Positions 32,993 to 40,972 of a stretch of 64,000 nucleotides of DNA are shown in pieces; positions within the stretch are counted from its first letter, which is position 1; each line of letters begins with the position of its first letter. This DNA comes from 20CM-2-55-15 sp964633285 (GTDB lineage Bacteria; Acidobacteriota; Terriglobia; 20CM-2-55-15), in assembly GCA_964633285.1 (NCBI GenBank), contig CAZWGA010000010.1:52177-116176 (forward strand), read 5' to 3'. Below the pieces are notes generated by a model. That model did not search any database. It saw only the letters and a list, made by a program, of their open reading frames with translations, and had not been told where the DNA came from. The position numbers and the translations under genes are program-made.

Positions 32993-33283
32993 ATGGCCAG
33001 AACATTCTCACTCTCGGATGTGAAGACTCGTTTGCCGGAACTTATTGCAGGCGTCGACGAGCGCGAAGAGGAAATCGTCGTTACCAAAAATGGCAGGCCT
33101 GCGGCGGTTATCGTGAACGTGAGGGAGTATGAGCGTCTCAAAGAAACGCTGGACGTGCTGGGGGATCCGGATTTGATGAGGCAAATCCGGAAGAGCGAGG
33201 CGTACTTCGCTTCCGGGAAGAAAGGCATCAGCTATGAAGAACTCTTTGGCGAGCCGATGAAGCCGAGAAAGCGGCGTGCCTAG
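32993..33283 (+). CDS. Phd/YefM-family antitoxin
   Basis: A 96-residue protein with the Phd/YefM DNA-binding fold: ARTFSLSDVKTRLPELIAGV, then EEIVVTKNGRPAAVIVNVREYERLK. The C-terminal third, KKGISYEELFGEPMKP, is the toxin-wrapping tail typical of the family. It should neutralise the toxin encoded next and repress the operon. ATG at 32993 has GGAGG five bases before it. The stop lies inside the toxin frame, an eight-base overlap. Confidence 0.92.
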   Translation: MARTFSLSDVKTRLPELIAGVDEREEEIVVTKNGRPAAVIVNVREYERLKETLDVLGDPDLMRQIRKSEAYFASGKKGISYEELFGEPMKPRKRRA

Positions 33284-33569
33284 ACCCTTTGCCATAACGA
33301 CATCGGAGGAAATTGCGAATGTCATTCGTTCACTTCACCCGGAATTGAAGCGTTCCGTCAGGGCCGCGCTGGATGAAATCGCGATGAATCCCGAAGCGGG
33401 CGGGTCCTTGAAGCGCGAGTTGAGCGCATACCGGAAGTTCCGAGTTCGCCGCTACAGCATTATTTACTCGGTCGACAGAAAAGCCAGAGTGGTCCGGATC
33501 GTCGCCTTTGGAAATCGTCGTGACATTTATGAGGAAGTCGCGGCACGATTAAGGGACCCGAAAGCCTGA
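33276..33569 (+). CDS. RelE/ParE-family toxin
   Basis: A 97-residue RelE/ParE-fold protein: LHPELKRSVRAALDEIAMNP, LKRELSAYRKFRVRRYSIIYSVD and VRIVAFGNRRDIYEEVAARL. The basic strand RKFRVRRYSIIY is the usual active or ribosome-contact strand of RelE-like toxins. It starts with GTG inside the antitoxin gene. RelE-type mRNA cleavage is more likely than ParE-type gyrase poisoning given the central basic strand, but sequence alone does not decide. Confidence 0.9.
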   Translation: MPRPFAITTSEEIANVIRSLHPELKRSVRAALDEIAMNPEAGGSLKRELSAYRKFRVRRYSIIYSVDRKARVVRIVAFGNRRDIYEEVAARLRDPKA

Positions 33570-33658
33570 GATCGTCATCGGTCGCAAAGCGACGGACCTT
33601 CTCCCTGTACCAATCTCACCTGTTCTGCTTAATATTCTTCTGCATCGACGAGGCAGCT

Positions 33659-34810
33659 TTGATAAGTGAAAACGAATTGAAAGGCTTGATCAGTGAGTGC
33701 ACGGATGAGAGGACTCGCGGCGTGTGCTTGAATAATCTTGGATCACTCCTGCAGGCCTCACGCCGCTTCACGGAAGCGGATGGTGCATATAAAGCAGCGT
33801 TGATTTCATTCGAGGCGGCCCCTGGTACAAATGACTCGCTGATTGCGCAAGCCCTCAGTAATCGCGCATCAATGTGTCGCGAAATCGACGAGTACGCTGA
33901 GGCTGAGCGCGTGTTTCAAATCTCCATTTCCATCTGGAATCGCGTCGGATGGCCATCAACAAAGACGATGACGACGCTCGATGATTGCCGCGACCCACGA
34001 AAAGAAATGATCTGGTCGGAGTTTCCGACCAGAGATCACCTGCCTAAATACGGACAATCCATGCAGGCTCTTCGAGCAGAGGTTCTCCATGAGAAAACAA
34101 CTTCGGGAGATGCCCACGCTCGCCTCAGGACCATATTGAAGGTTCTGGAGCCATGGCGTCACAATGTGCAATTGACGGACGGCATCCGTACTCTGCCGGA
34201 AGACTTCGACTACCCTGCTACTCGTTGGAACGTCATCGCGCCCTACATTCCATCTGATCTGTCGGGCAAAACCGTTTTGGATATCGGTTGTCATTGCGGT
34301 TTTTTTTCAACTCAACTGAAACGCCGCGGGGCAGAACGGGTAGTCGGGATTGATGTCGTGCCGAATTCGCTCGCGCAGGCTCGATTTCTCTCGCACTGGT
34401 TCGATCTGCCGATGGAACTACTTCAATTCGACGCATACGGCATTTCTGAACTCGGAGCATTCGACATTGTTCTGTTTCTCGGTGTCTTGTATCACATGAA
34501 GCATCCACTCTACGCATTGGAGCAGATCGCGAAGATTTGCAAAGAGACGATGTATTTCCAATCCGTCATTCTCTGTAACACTGAAGAATTCGAACCGGAA
34601 AAAGACTATTCGAGCCGGCAAAGGGCTGTTTTCGATCACCCGGCGTACCCGAAGCTTTACTTCATTGAAACATCATTGGATGGAGATGCGAGCAACTGGT
34701 GGGGGGCGACGCGAAGTTGTCTTAAGGCGATGCTTCGCACTTCGGGTTTTCGTATCCAGGACACGAGTAATCCCGAGATATTTGTTTGTGAGAAGTCCTA
34801 CCCCACGTAG
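33659..34810 (+). CDS. TPR-methyltransferase fusion (CmoB-like methyltransferase domain)
   Basis: A 383-residue protein. The first 105 residues contain two or three TPR-like units (CLNNLGSLLQASRRFTEADGAYKAAL and ALSNRASMCREIDEYAEAERVFQ). Residues about 155-380 are a class I methyltransferase with VLDIGCHCGFFSTQL, VVGIDVVPNSLAQARFL, FDIVLFLGVLYHMKHPLYALEQI and WWGATRSCLKAML. This resembles the CmoB/DUF1698 group, which modifies wobble uridine in tRNA. The TPR fusion points to a different substrate. It starts with TTG after a weak GAGG, and it appears more AT-rich than neighbouring genes. Confidence 0.75.
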   Translation: MISENELKGLISECTDERTRGVCLNNLGSLLQASRRFTEADGAYKAALISFEAAPGTNDSLIAQALSNRASMCREIDEYAEAERVFQISISIWNRVGWPSTKTMTTLDDCRDPRKEMIWSEFPTRDHLPKYGQSMQALRAEVLHEKTTSGDAHARLRTILKVLEPWRHNVQLTDGIRTLPEDFDYPATRWNVIAPYIPSDLSGKTVLDIGCHCGFFSTQLKRRGAERVVGIDVVPNSLAQARFLSHWFDLPMELLQFDAYGISELGAFDIVLFLGVLYHMKHPLYALEQIAKICKETMYFQSVILCNTEEFEPEKDYSSRQRAVFDHPAYPKLYFIETSLDGDASNWWGATRSCLKAMLRTSGFRIQDTSNPEIFVCEKSYPT

Positions 34811-34837
34811 AGGGTTTCCATTGAGAACAGCGGCCTG

Positions 34838-34868
34838 CAAACCGGGCGCGCGAGGCGCGCCGGGTTTG
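34838..34868. terminator. GC-rich hairpin between convergent genes
   Basis: CAAACCGGGCGCGC pairs with GCGCGCCGGGTTTG around GAG, with one G-G mismatch. It lies between the stop codons of the TPR-methyltransferase gene and the lipoprotein gene. No T-run follows on either strand, so it may be a terminator of a non-canonical kind or a REP-like palindrome. Confidence 0.5.
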
Positions 34869-34886
34869 TAGAAGAGGCAATTGCCA

Positions 34887-35342
34887 TCAGTGGCTCGTGC
34901 CTTTGGTCCTCGCCTTCTTTATTGCTTTCGACGTGTTCAGGTGGATCACATTGACGTTCGAGGCCACCTTTATGCCGTTGTCATCACGCCAGTCGACATG
35001 GATCTCCGATCCCTCTTTCCCCGCGAGGGCGCGCAACTTTGGCGCATTTGCTTCAACTGGAATCTCAATCCCGCTTAAAACAGTGTTGTCGTCGAACTTG
35101 AAGGTCTGCTCCATACCATTGGGCGCCCGGATTGAAATCGTCTTGCCCGGAAGATCCACTTTCAGCAACTCGCCTTGCATTTCCGGGTTCTGTTCGACCT
35201 CGCCTTTGGGCGCCCGGCGCGGCTGGTAAGTATCGCTTCGTCCCGGTTCATATCCCGCCTGAACATTCTGATCGCGCTGGCAAGCGATCATCGAGAATCC
35301 CGAGAGAAGGCAGACCAGGGAAAAGACCATGAGTTTCTTCAT
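34887..35342 (-). CDS. Putative lipoprotein, unknown function
   Basis: A 151-residue protein. The start MKKLMVFSLVCLLSGFSMIAC ends in a lipobox-like Cys near residue 21. A hydrophilic stretch follows (QRDQNVQAGYEPGRSD, RRAPKGEVEQNP). The C-terminal 90 residues form a small beta domain: MQGELLKVDLPGKTISIRAP, GMEQTFKFDDNTVL and VDWRDDNGIKVASNVNVI. This resembles periplasmic domains that bind small ligands or metals, but I do not recognise the family. It lies 24 bases after the SYLF gene on the same strand, so they may be cotranscribed. Confidence 0.65.
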   Translation of the reverse strand: MKKLMVFSLVCLLSGFSMIACQRDQNVQAGYEPGRSDTYQPRRAPKGEVEQNPEMQGELLKVDLPGKTISIRAPNGMEQTFKFDDNTVLSGIEIPVEANAPKLRALAGKEGSEIHVDWRDDNGIKVASNVNVIHLNTSKAIKKARTKGTSH

Positions 35343-35366
35343 ACGATTTTCATTCCTTCCCAAAAA

Positions 35367-36098
35367 TTAATCCGTGGCTCGATTTTTTTGCGGCGCGTAC
35401 TTCTCCAGCACGCGGATGAAAGGAGCAACGGTTTCGTTCGCGCGTACCTTGTTGTTCAAAAGAATGTCTTCGGCGCTCGCTTCCTTTCCATAGGCTTTCC
35501 GGTCTGCGGAGTCGTCGACGCTAATGACTGCGCCGTCAAGAGAGATTCCGGCAAACAAGCCTTTGGACCGGGAATACGACAGGATTGGAGACTTCAGCAG
35601 GACATCCGTTGCAACCTGGGCTTTCCTTCCGACGGGACCCCCGGTCGCGCCCGCATCGACACCCAGCTTCACCTTTCCCTTCAGGAGTCCTTTGACGCCT
35701 TCCTGATTGGTAAAGACCAGGACGAGGTCCGCGGCTTCCACTCCGATCTGAAAGCCGACGCTCCCGCCGCCAATCGAGGTGTATGCCGGAGGACTCCATT
35801 TGCCGTTGGATCCGCGATGCGATATCAGGCCTTTTCCATATTCGCCGCCCAGGACGAATGCGCCCTTCACGACATGTGGAAAGACCGCAATGGCCTCCGC
35901 CCGAGACATCAGTTCGTCAGGAATGCCGCCTTCCGGAATCTGCATGATTTCCGAAAGAACAGTGGTTGCTTTCATCACGCGTTCGCGTTGTTCATTCTCG
36001 GATTCTTTCGCCGCAGCAGCGGGCGCTCCGAACGTACTTGCGATCAGCATGAGTCCGATTGTTGCCAGACACAGTGGAATTCTTCTAAGCATGTTCAT
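35367..36098 (-). CDS. SYLF (Ysc84) domain lipid-binding protein, exported
   Basis: A 243-residue protein with a signal peptide (MNMLRRIPLCLATIGLMLIA). The SYLF domain fills the rest: VLSEIMQIPEGGIPDELMSRAEAIAVFPHVVKGAFVLGGEYGKG-type sequence near residues 46-90, SIGGGSVGFQIGVEAADLVLVF, GVDAGATGGPVGRKAQVATD and SYSRSKGLFAGISLDGAVISVD. Bacterial members are secreted or envelope proteins that may bind phospholipids, like eukaryotic Ysc84. A GGAG precedes the ATG. Confidence 0.88.
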   Translation of the reverse strand: MNMLRRIPLCLATIGLMLIASTFGAPAAAAKESENEQRERVMKATTVLSEIMQIPEGGIPDELMSRAEAIAVFPHVVKGAFVLGGEYGKGLISHRGSNGKWSPPAYTSIGGGSVGFQIGVEAADLVLVFTNQEGVKGLLKGKVKLGVDAGATGGPVGRKAQVATDVLLKSPILSYSRSKGLFAGISLDGAVISVDDSADRKAYGKEASAEDILLNNKVRANETVAPFIRVLEKYAPQKNRATD

Positions 36099-36221
36099 TC
36101 TCCTTTTTTATTAGCGTCGGGCCCACCGGCCATTTCAGTTCGGTACACCGCTTCGCGGCCTCCTCACATCTGGCCGGTTCCCCCACGCCGGGAGATGGAT
36201 TTCATACCATCTCCTTTTTGG

Positions 36222-37067
36222 TTATTTCACGCCTCGTGGACCGCTGCCTTCAGTCTCGACTTTTCCTCCTCCCGAGCCTTCCCCTTCGACTCGAGCATCC
36301 TGAAGGACGCGGTCCATCGCGAGGCGCTGCGCGGCAACGGCGAGCCGTATCGTCTCGCGTGCCTGCGCCGTTATTTCCATTCGATCCGCTCGCTGACGCC
36401 AGAGTTCCAACGTCCGATCCAGATTCTTTTCCGCTTTCATCAATTCCGGCCTGGCCAGAGCCGCGGCGCCGGCCCGCTGCGCGAGCCGGACTGCCGTGAA
36501 TGCCTGCCGGACTTCTGTATGAACTTCACCGCGCGCACTTTTGACATCCGTCAGACTGGTGCGCCTGAAGTTGTAGAAACCTTCGAGCACCGGATAACGG
36601 ATTTTGGAATCTCCGGATTCCGGCGATTTCTCCAGCACCACAAATGCACTCGGTTTGTCGACAAGGTAGTGAGGCTCCGCTGTCACTAATAATCCGAATG
36701 TGGCCGCCGCCGTTGATGCGCGAAGTTTTGCGCGGGTCCCGTCCAGCGAGAATTCGCCGGCGTTCTCAGCCGGCTCGCCAGGCGGCATGACCCAAAGCAC
36801 GTACGTGTTGTAATCGCCACCAAACAACGACGCCGGCTTCATCGAGTCGACGACGACTTCGATATGAGTCGTGCCGCCACTTCGTTCCACAAAAGTTTCA
36901 CCATTCGCATCCGGAATGCGATCCGTGGAACGAAGGTGGACTTTCTCCAGCCGGTCCGGCAGGCAGACGATCGCCGACGTCTCACGCCGTATGTCGCGGC
37001 TCTGTGAGGAAGAAACGCCAAGAAAAACGATTGCAGCGAAACAACAAACCGTCCGGCGAACATTCAT
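36222..37067 (-). CDS. Exported protein with DUF4398-like helical C-terminus
   Basis: A 281-residue protein with a signal segment (VRRTVCCFAAIVFLGVSSSQS). The N-terminal 135 residues form a beta-rich domain containing GGTTHIEVVVDSMKPAS and YVLWVMPPGEPAENAGEF, resembling the sandwich domains of acidobacterial surface proteins. The C-terminal half is helical (AFTAVRLAQRAGAAALARPE, LMKAEKNLDRTLELWRQ), like DUF4398 modules that usually lead to an OmpA domain. No OmpA domain is present here. The tail is Gly/Glu-rich. ATG at 37067 leaves a proper signal peptide. Confidence 0.7.
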   Translation of the reverse strand: MNVRRTVCCFAAIVFLGVSSSQSRDIRRETSAIVCLPDRLEKVHLRSTDRIPDANGETFVERSGGTTHIEVVVDSMKPASLFGGDYNTYVLWVMPPGEPAENAGEFSLDGTRAKLRASTAAATFGLLVTAEPHYLVDKPSAFVVLEKSPESGDSKIRYPVLEGFYNFRRTSLTDVKSARGEVHTEVRQAFTAVRLAQRAGAAALARPELMKAEKNLDRTLELWRQRADRMEITAQARETIRLAVAAQRLAMDRVLQDARVEGEGSGGGKVETEGSGPRGVK

Positions 37068-37282
37068 GCAGTGCGGCCCTTGCTTGTTCAACCGCATACG
37101 GGTTTCCAAATGGTTCAGTCGCGGAAAGATGAAGAGACGGGATATCGCAACTCGCTGAATTGTCGGCGATCCTCAACATCCCTACACAGAGCCGGATAGC
37201 GGTTCTGAAGTTGCAGCGCAAGCCGGCAGGAAGGATTCCCTGTGGATTTGTCCCGGGAAAAATACCCGTCAAACCTTGAAAT

Positions 37283-38323
37283 TCAGAACAACCGCATCTG
37301 CGATGGGCCCGGGCTCCTGAAGTGTTTCGTCGAAAGCCTTGGCCGGCCGGAATGGAGTCCGGCCTTCCGGCAGGAGACCTCAAATAACTCGGCAATGTGC
37401 TCCGCGTAACCTCCGCTGCCGTGCATGCGTGTCCCGAAGCCGGGATCGTTGAGCCGTCCGCCGCGCATGGAACGAATGCGCCCGAGGATTTTTTCTTTTT
37501 GAAGCGGACGATGGACTGTCAGCCATTCCTCGAACAGCGGAGCGACCCCGTAAGGAAGCCGCAGTGGAACATAACTCGCCGTAATGGCACCGGCATTCCG
37601 GACAGCAGAAAGAATGGACGGCACTTCATGATCCGTGAGGCCCGGAATCACCGGGGCTATTAATGAACCGACCGGAATCCCGGCCTTCGACAGTTCCTCG
37701 ATGGCCATCAGCCGGCGGCCCGGCTGCGATGCCCGGGGCTCAAGCTCGCGCGCCAGTTCGCTATCGAGCGACGTCACCGATATGAACACCAGTGCTCCAT
37801 CGATCTGAGCCAGTTCACGAAGCAGATCGATGTCGCGCGTGACGAGCTCGTTCTTGGTGATGATGACAACCGGATTTCTAAACTCAACCAAAACCTCGAG
37901 GCAACGCCGGGTCAGGCGCAGACGCCGTTCGATCGGCTGAAAGGCATCCGTCACGCCGCTGATGGCGATGACCTGCGGCTCCCATCGGGGCGATGACAAT
38001 TCCCTGCGCAGCAACTCGGGCGCGTCTTCTTTGACAAGAATCTTCGATTCAAAATCCAGGCCGGCCGAAAACCCAAGATATTCGTGGTTCGGGCGCGCGA
38101 AGCAGTAAATGCAACCATGCTCGCAGCCGCGATAAGGATTGATGCTCGCATTGAAACCGACATCCGGACTGTCGTTGTAATTAATGATGCTTCGGGTTTC
38201 GTCCTTTAAGAAAACCGTATGCGGCGATGGATCTTCGGGTTCGTCCCATTCGGTGGTCTGATACGACGTCCTCTCAAAACGATTTCCCGGATTGCTCGCT
38301 GCTCCCCGCCCCTTCAGATCCAT
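37283..38323 (-). CDS. PA0069-family radical SAM protein
   Basis: A 346-residue radical SAM protein of the PA0069 group, related to spore photoproduct lyase. It opens with GRGAASNPGNRFERTSY. The cluster motif is GCEHGCIYCFARPNHEYLG (CxxxCxxC). LVKEDAPELLRRELS, ISGVTDAFQPIERRLRLTR, VVIITKNELVTRDIDLL and ASYVPLRLPYGVAPLFEEWL follow. The reaction is not known for this family; a role in DNA repair has been suggested from the SPL similarity. It is divergent from the methionine-salvage operon, 39 bases away. Confidence 0.9.
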   Translation of the reverse strand: MDLKGRGAASNPGNRFERTSYQTTEWDEPEDPSPHTVFLKDETRSIINYNDSPDVGFNASINPYRGCEHGCIYCFARPNHEYLGFSAGLDFESKILVKEDAPELLRRELSSPRWEPQVIAISGVTDAFQPIERRLRLTRRCLEVLVEFRNPVVIITKNELVTRDIDLLRELAQIDGALVFISVTSLDSELARELEPRASQPGRRLMAIEELSKAGIPVGSLIAPVIPGLTDHEVPSILSAVRNAGAITASYVPLRLPYGVAPLFEEWLTVHRPLQKEKILGRIRSMRGGRLNDPGFGTRMHGSGGYAEHIAELFEVSCRKAGLHSGRPRLSTKHFRSPGPSQMRLF

Positions 38324-38346
38324 GCGTTAATTTAGCCACAAGTCGT

Positions 38347-38352
38347 TATAAT
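38347..38352 (+). promoter_or_regulatory. Perfect -10 box (TATAAT) of a leaderless promoter for mtnB
   Basis: TATAAT ends ten bases before the mtnB ATG, with no ribosome site between. Initiation seven to ten bases downstream would give a leaderless mRNA. No SAM riboswitch or T-box fits in the 39-base gap. Confidence 0.45.
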
Positions 38353-38362
38353 TTCCCCGGTA

Positions 38363-38980
38363 ATGAATCATGCCGAACATCTTGTCGAACTCGGCCGCGA
38401 CTTTCACAGGCGCGGATGGGTTCTGGGCACGAGTGGAAATTTCAGCGCCGTCATCACGCCTGAACCTCTGCGCATCGCGATTACCGCAAGCTCGGTCGAC
38501 AAGGGCCGCCTGACTGCCGAGCAGATTCTGGAAATCGGCGCGGATGCCCATATCCTGAAACCCTCGGCGGGAAAGCCATCCGCAGAAACGCTCCTTCATA
38601 TTGCAGTGGTTCAAACGCTCGGAGCGGGCGCGGTTCTGCATACACACTCGGTTTGGAGTACGATTCTTTCCGACTACCATGCCGGCAGCGGCGGTTTTTT
38701 TGTCGAAGGTTATGAAATGTTGAAAGGCCTGAATGGCGTCGGCACGCATGAGCACCGCGAATGGCTGCCGATTCTCGAAAACAGCCAGGACATGCAAGCG
38801 CTCGCCGGCGAAACGAAGCAGGTTATCGAACGGAATCCCGGGATTCATGGTTTTCTCATTCGCAGGCACGGACTCTATACGTGGGGAAAGGACTTGACCG
38901 AGGCCGCGCGCCATGTCGAAATTCTGGAATTCCTGCTCGAATCCGTCGGACGCAGGCAAATGATGGAACCGCAATATTAG
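38363..38980 (+). CDS. mtnB: Methylthioribulose-1-phosphate dehydratase
   Basis: A 205-residue class II aldolase-fold enzyme of the methionine salvage pathway; it dehydrates 5-methylthioribulose 1-phosphate. Family signs are GWVLGTSGNFSAVI, ITASSVDKGRLTAEQIL, the zinc ligands in VLHTHSVWSTILS, GYEMLKGLNGVGTHEH and IRRHGLYTWGKDL with the third His. It is the first gene of mtnB-mtnD-mtnC; mtnD begins 14 bases downstream. The early genes of the pathway (mtnN, mtnK, mtnA) are not in the window. Confidence 0.95.
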   Translation: MNHAEHLVELGRDFHRRGWVLGTSGNFSAVITPEPLRIAITASSVDKGRLTAEQILEIGADAHILKPSAGKPSAETLLHIAVVQTLGAGAVLHTHSVWSTILSDYHAGSGGFFVEGYEMLKGLNGVGTHEHREWLPILENSQDMQALAGETKQVIERNPGIHGFLIRRHGLYTWGKDLTEAARHVEILEFLLESVGRRQMMEPQY

Positions 38981-38994
38981 AAGGAGATGTCGCT

Positions 38995-39543
38995 ATGGCC
39001 ACACTTCGAATACCTGAAGAGAATCGGACGATTACCGGCAAGGCAGCCGTTGCGGATTACCTCGGCAAGATTGGAATTGAATACGATGTCTGGGAACCGG
39101 CGCATCCGCTGACAGCGGAGTCCACCCAGAATGACATCCTGCAGGCCTATGGGGCCGAAATCGACAAACTCAAGGCGGCCGGCGGATACGTGACAGCCGA
39201 TGTCATCAACGTACACTCTCAAACTCCCGGACTGGATGCCATGCTCGCCAAATTCAGCCGCGAACACTGGCACGACGAAGATGAAGTGCGCTTCATCGTT
39301 CAAGGCCGCGGGCTCTTTCACGTGAATCCGAAGACGTCGCCGGTCGTGGCTATTGAAGTCGAGGCCGGAGATCTTATTCGAGTTCCGCGCGGTACGTTGC
39401 ACTGGTTCGACCTCTGCACGGACAAACAGATTCGTTGCATCCGCCTCTTTCAGGATCCCTCAGGCTGGACGCCCTGGTACACCGAAAGCGGAGTGGACGA
39501 TAAGTTCGAAGCCGTGTGCTTCGGACGCGCTTTCGTTGCGTGA
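38995..39543 (+). CDS. mtnD: Acireductone dioxygenase
   Basis: A 182-residue cupin enzyme. The metal ligands are His91, His93, Glu97 (HWHDEDE) and His136 (GTLHWFDL), the standard ARD set. With Fe it makes the methionine precursor 4-methylthio-2-oxobutanoate; with Ni it gives an off-pathway CO-releasing reaction. Which metal is used cannot be told. AAGGAG lies before the ATG. Its TGA shares one base with the next start. Confidence 0.95.
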   Translation: MATLRIPEENRTITGKAAVADYLGKIGIEYDVWEPAHPLTAESTQNDILQAYGAEIDKLKAAGGYVTADVINVHSQTPGLDAMLAKFSREHWHDEDEVRFIVQGRGLFHVNPKTSPVVAIEVEAGDLIRVPRGTLHWFDLCTDKQIRCIRLFQDPSGWTPWYTESGVDDKFEAVCFGRAFVA

Positions 39544-40217
39544 TGCCGGCGCGAGGCATTCTCCTCGATATTGAAGGAACGACGACTCCGATTACGTTCG
39601 TCTACGATGTCCTGTTTCCTTATGCGCGGCAACAAGCCGCCAACCACCTTAAAAATGCGGACCTGACTCTTCTGAAAACGGAATACGACATCGATGTTCG
39701 CAGCGGCGCGAATCCTCCACCCTGGACTTCAGAACCTCTCGCCTATCTGCACTGGTTAATGGATCAGGATCGAAAATCGACGGCGCTCAAAACACTGCAG
39801 GGAGAGATCTGGCTGGCCGGTTATCAAAACGGCCAGTTGCATGGCGAAGTGTTCCCCGATGTGCCTCCTGCTCTGGAACGATGGCACGAACAACATATCG
39901 ACATTCGTATTTTTTCTTCGGGAAGCATTCTGGCCCAGCGCCTTCTGTTCTCGAGCACTCGAGAAGGCGATCTCACTCGATTTCTCAACGGATATTTCGA
40001 TACGACCACCGGCCACAAACACGCCGCCGAAAGTTACGCATCGATTGCCGGCACGTTCGGACTTTCCGCTTCGGACATTCTTTTCATATCGGATGTCACT
40101 CGCGAGCTCGATGCGGCGCACTCCGCCGGGGTGAAGACGCTGCTGTGCATCCGTCCGGGCAACCATCCACAGCCGCCGCATACCCACGAGACGATTGCGA
40201 ACTTCGAGGGTATCTGA
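39543..40217 (+). CDS. mtnC: Acireductone synthase (enolase-phosphatase)
   Basis: A 224-residue HAD-family enzyme that enolises and dephosphorylates 2,3-diketo-5-methylthiopentyl 1-phosphate, giving the substrate of MtnD. HAD motif I is LLDIEGTTTPITFVYD (nucleophile Asp9, Glu11 being typical of MtnC), followed by IFSSGSILAQRLLFSST (motif II) and DILFISDVTRELDAA (motif IV). ATG at 39543 overlaps the mtnD stop by one base (TGATG), indicating coupled translation. It is transcribed just before a hairpin. Confidence 0.95.
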   Translation: MPARGILLDIEGTTTPITFVYDVLFPYARQQAANHLKNADLTLLKTEYDIDVRSGANPPPWTSEPLAYLHWLMDQDRKSTALKTLQGEIWLAGYQNGQLHGEVFPDVPPALERWHEQHIDIRIFSSGSILAQRLLFSSTREGDLTRFLNGYFDTTTGHKHAAESYASIAGTFGLSASDILFISDVTRELDAAHSAGVKTLLCIRPGNHPQPPHTHETIANFEGI

Positions 40218-40218
40218 A

Positions 40219-40258
40219 GTGTCAGACCCTTGCTTTACCAGTTTTTTGGGTCTGACAC
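40219..40258 (+). terminator. Inverted repeat after mtnC
   Basis: GTGTCAGACCC (40219-40229) pairs perfectly with GGGTCTGACAC (40248-40258) around an 18-base loop containing a T-run. It starts two bases after the mtnC stop, so it probably ends the mtn operon transcript. Confidence 0.55.
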
Positions 40259-40263
40259 GGAAT

Positions 40264-40298
40264 CTAAAAAAAGGCGAGCGCGAAAACCCGCCCGCCTT
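40264..40298 (-). terminator. Rho-independent terminator of the reverse-strand gene at 40324
   Basis: On the reverse strand AAGGCGGGCG pairs with CGCTCGCCTT (one G-U type mismatch position) around an eight-base loop and runs straight into TTTTTTT. This is a standard terminator facing the mtn hairpin in a convergent arrangement. Confidence 0.8.
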
Positions 40299-40323
40299 AC
40301 ATCAAATACGGATGTGAGTCAGA

Positions 40324-40887
40324 TCACCATCGCCGGTGTCCCGGACGGACGTAGTAAACGCGCTCATGACGGTACGAACCGTAAATGGCAGCGCTGACGA
40401 TCCTGCCCGTGGCGTTGATCGCAGCCGCCCCCAATATCACCGAAGGTGAATAGACGGGAGCCACGACTACCGGCGCAGGCGTCGTGTAGACGACTGTCGC
40501 CGGAACCGGTTGTTGGTAGATCACCATCGGCGGCTGTTGATAAATCACCGCCGGCGGTTGGGATTGAACAGCAATCGGCGCCTGCTGAACGGGCGGAGGC
40601 GACGGCGGCAGCGCGTTCAAAAGCCAAACGCCTGTCGCCTGGTCGTAACATGCCCAACCTTGCGAAGCACCCTCCGGAGTGGAGTACTGCGCCGGCGCCG
40701 GGCAAGTGAAACTTTGCATTCCACCTGTGGCCGCCGGAACGTACGCTCCGTTTACTCGCTGTCCATTGATGATGACCTGTTGTGGGATTCGGTTTTGCAC
40801 CACCTGCGTCTGCGAAAAACCCTGCGCCGAAAAACCAAGCACAAGGCTCGACAGCAAACCGGCGGATGCAAGTCGTTTTATTTTCAC
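40324..40887 (-). CDS. Exported Pro/Gln-rich protein, unknown function
   Basis: A 187-residue protein with a signal peptide (KIKRLASAGLLSSLVLGFSAQGFSQ). The middle has IPQQVIINGQRVNGAYVPAA and a small region with two Cys (SFTCPAPAQY, GWACYDQATGVWLL). A low-complexity segment rich in Pro, Gln, Val and Tyr follows (QQPPMVIYQQPVPATVVYT). The end is basic and aromatic (YRHERVYYVRPGHRRW). No family was recognised; envelope location is inferred. I chose the GTG at 40887 because GGAGG lies five bases upstream. Confidence 0.65.
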   Translation of the reverse strand: MKIKRLASAGLLSSLVLGFSAQGFSQTQVVQNRIPQQVIINGQRVNGAYVPAATGGMQSFTCPAPAQYSTPEGASQGWACYDQATGVWLLNALPPSPPPVQQAPIAVQSQPPAVIYQQPPMVIYQQPVPATVVYTTPAPVVVAPVYSPSVILGAAAINATGRIVSAAIYGSYRHERVYYVRPGHRRW

Positions 40888-40972
40888 GACTACCTCCTTA
40901 ACCCATACGGGTCGTGCCTTTGGACGGCGGTTCGCGAAAATCGTCATGTGCCGGGACGCTTCTTTTACACTC

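Noticed and set aside
35175..36689. 504-residue forward frame opposite the lipoprotein, SYLF and DUF4398-like genes
   Set aside because: It lies antisense to three supported genes, has no ribosome site or family features, and is a by-product of high-GC codon use.
38324..38362. SAM riboswitch upstream of mtnB
   Set aside because: The gap is only 39 bases and no conserved riboswitch core is visible.
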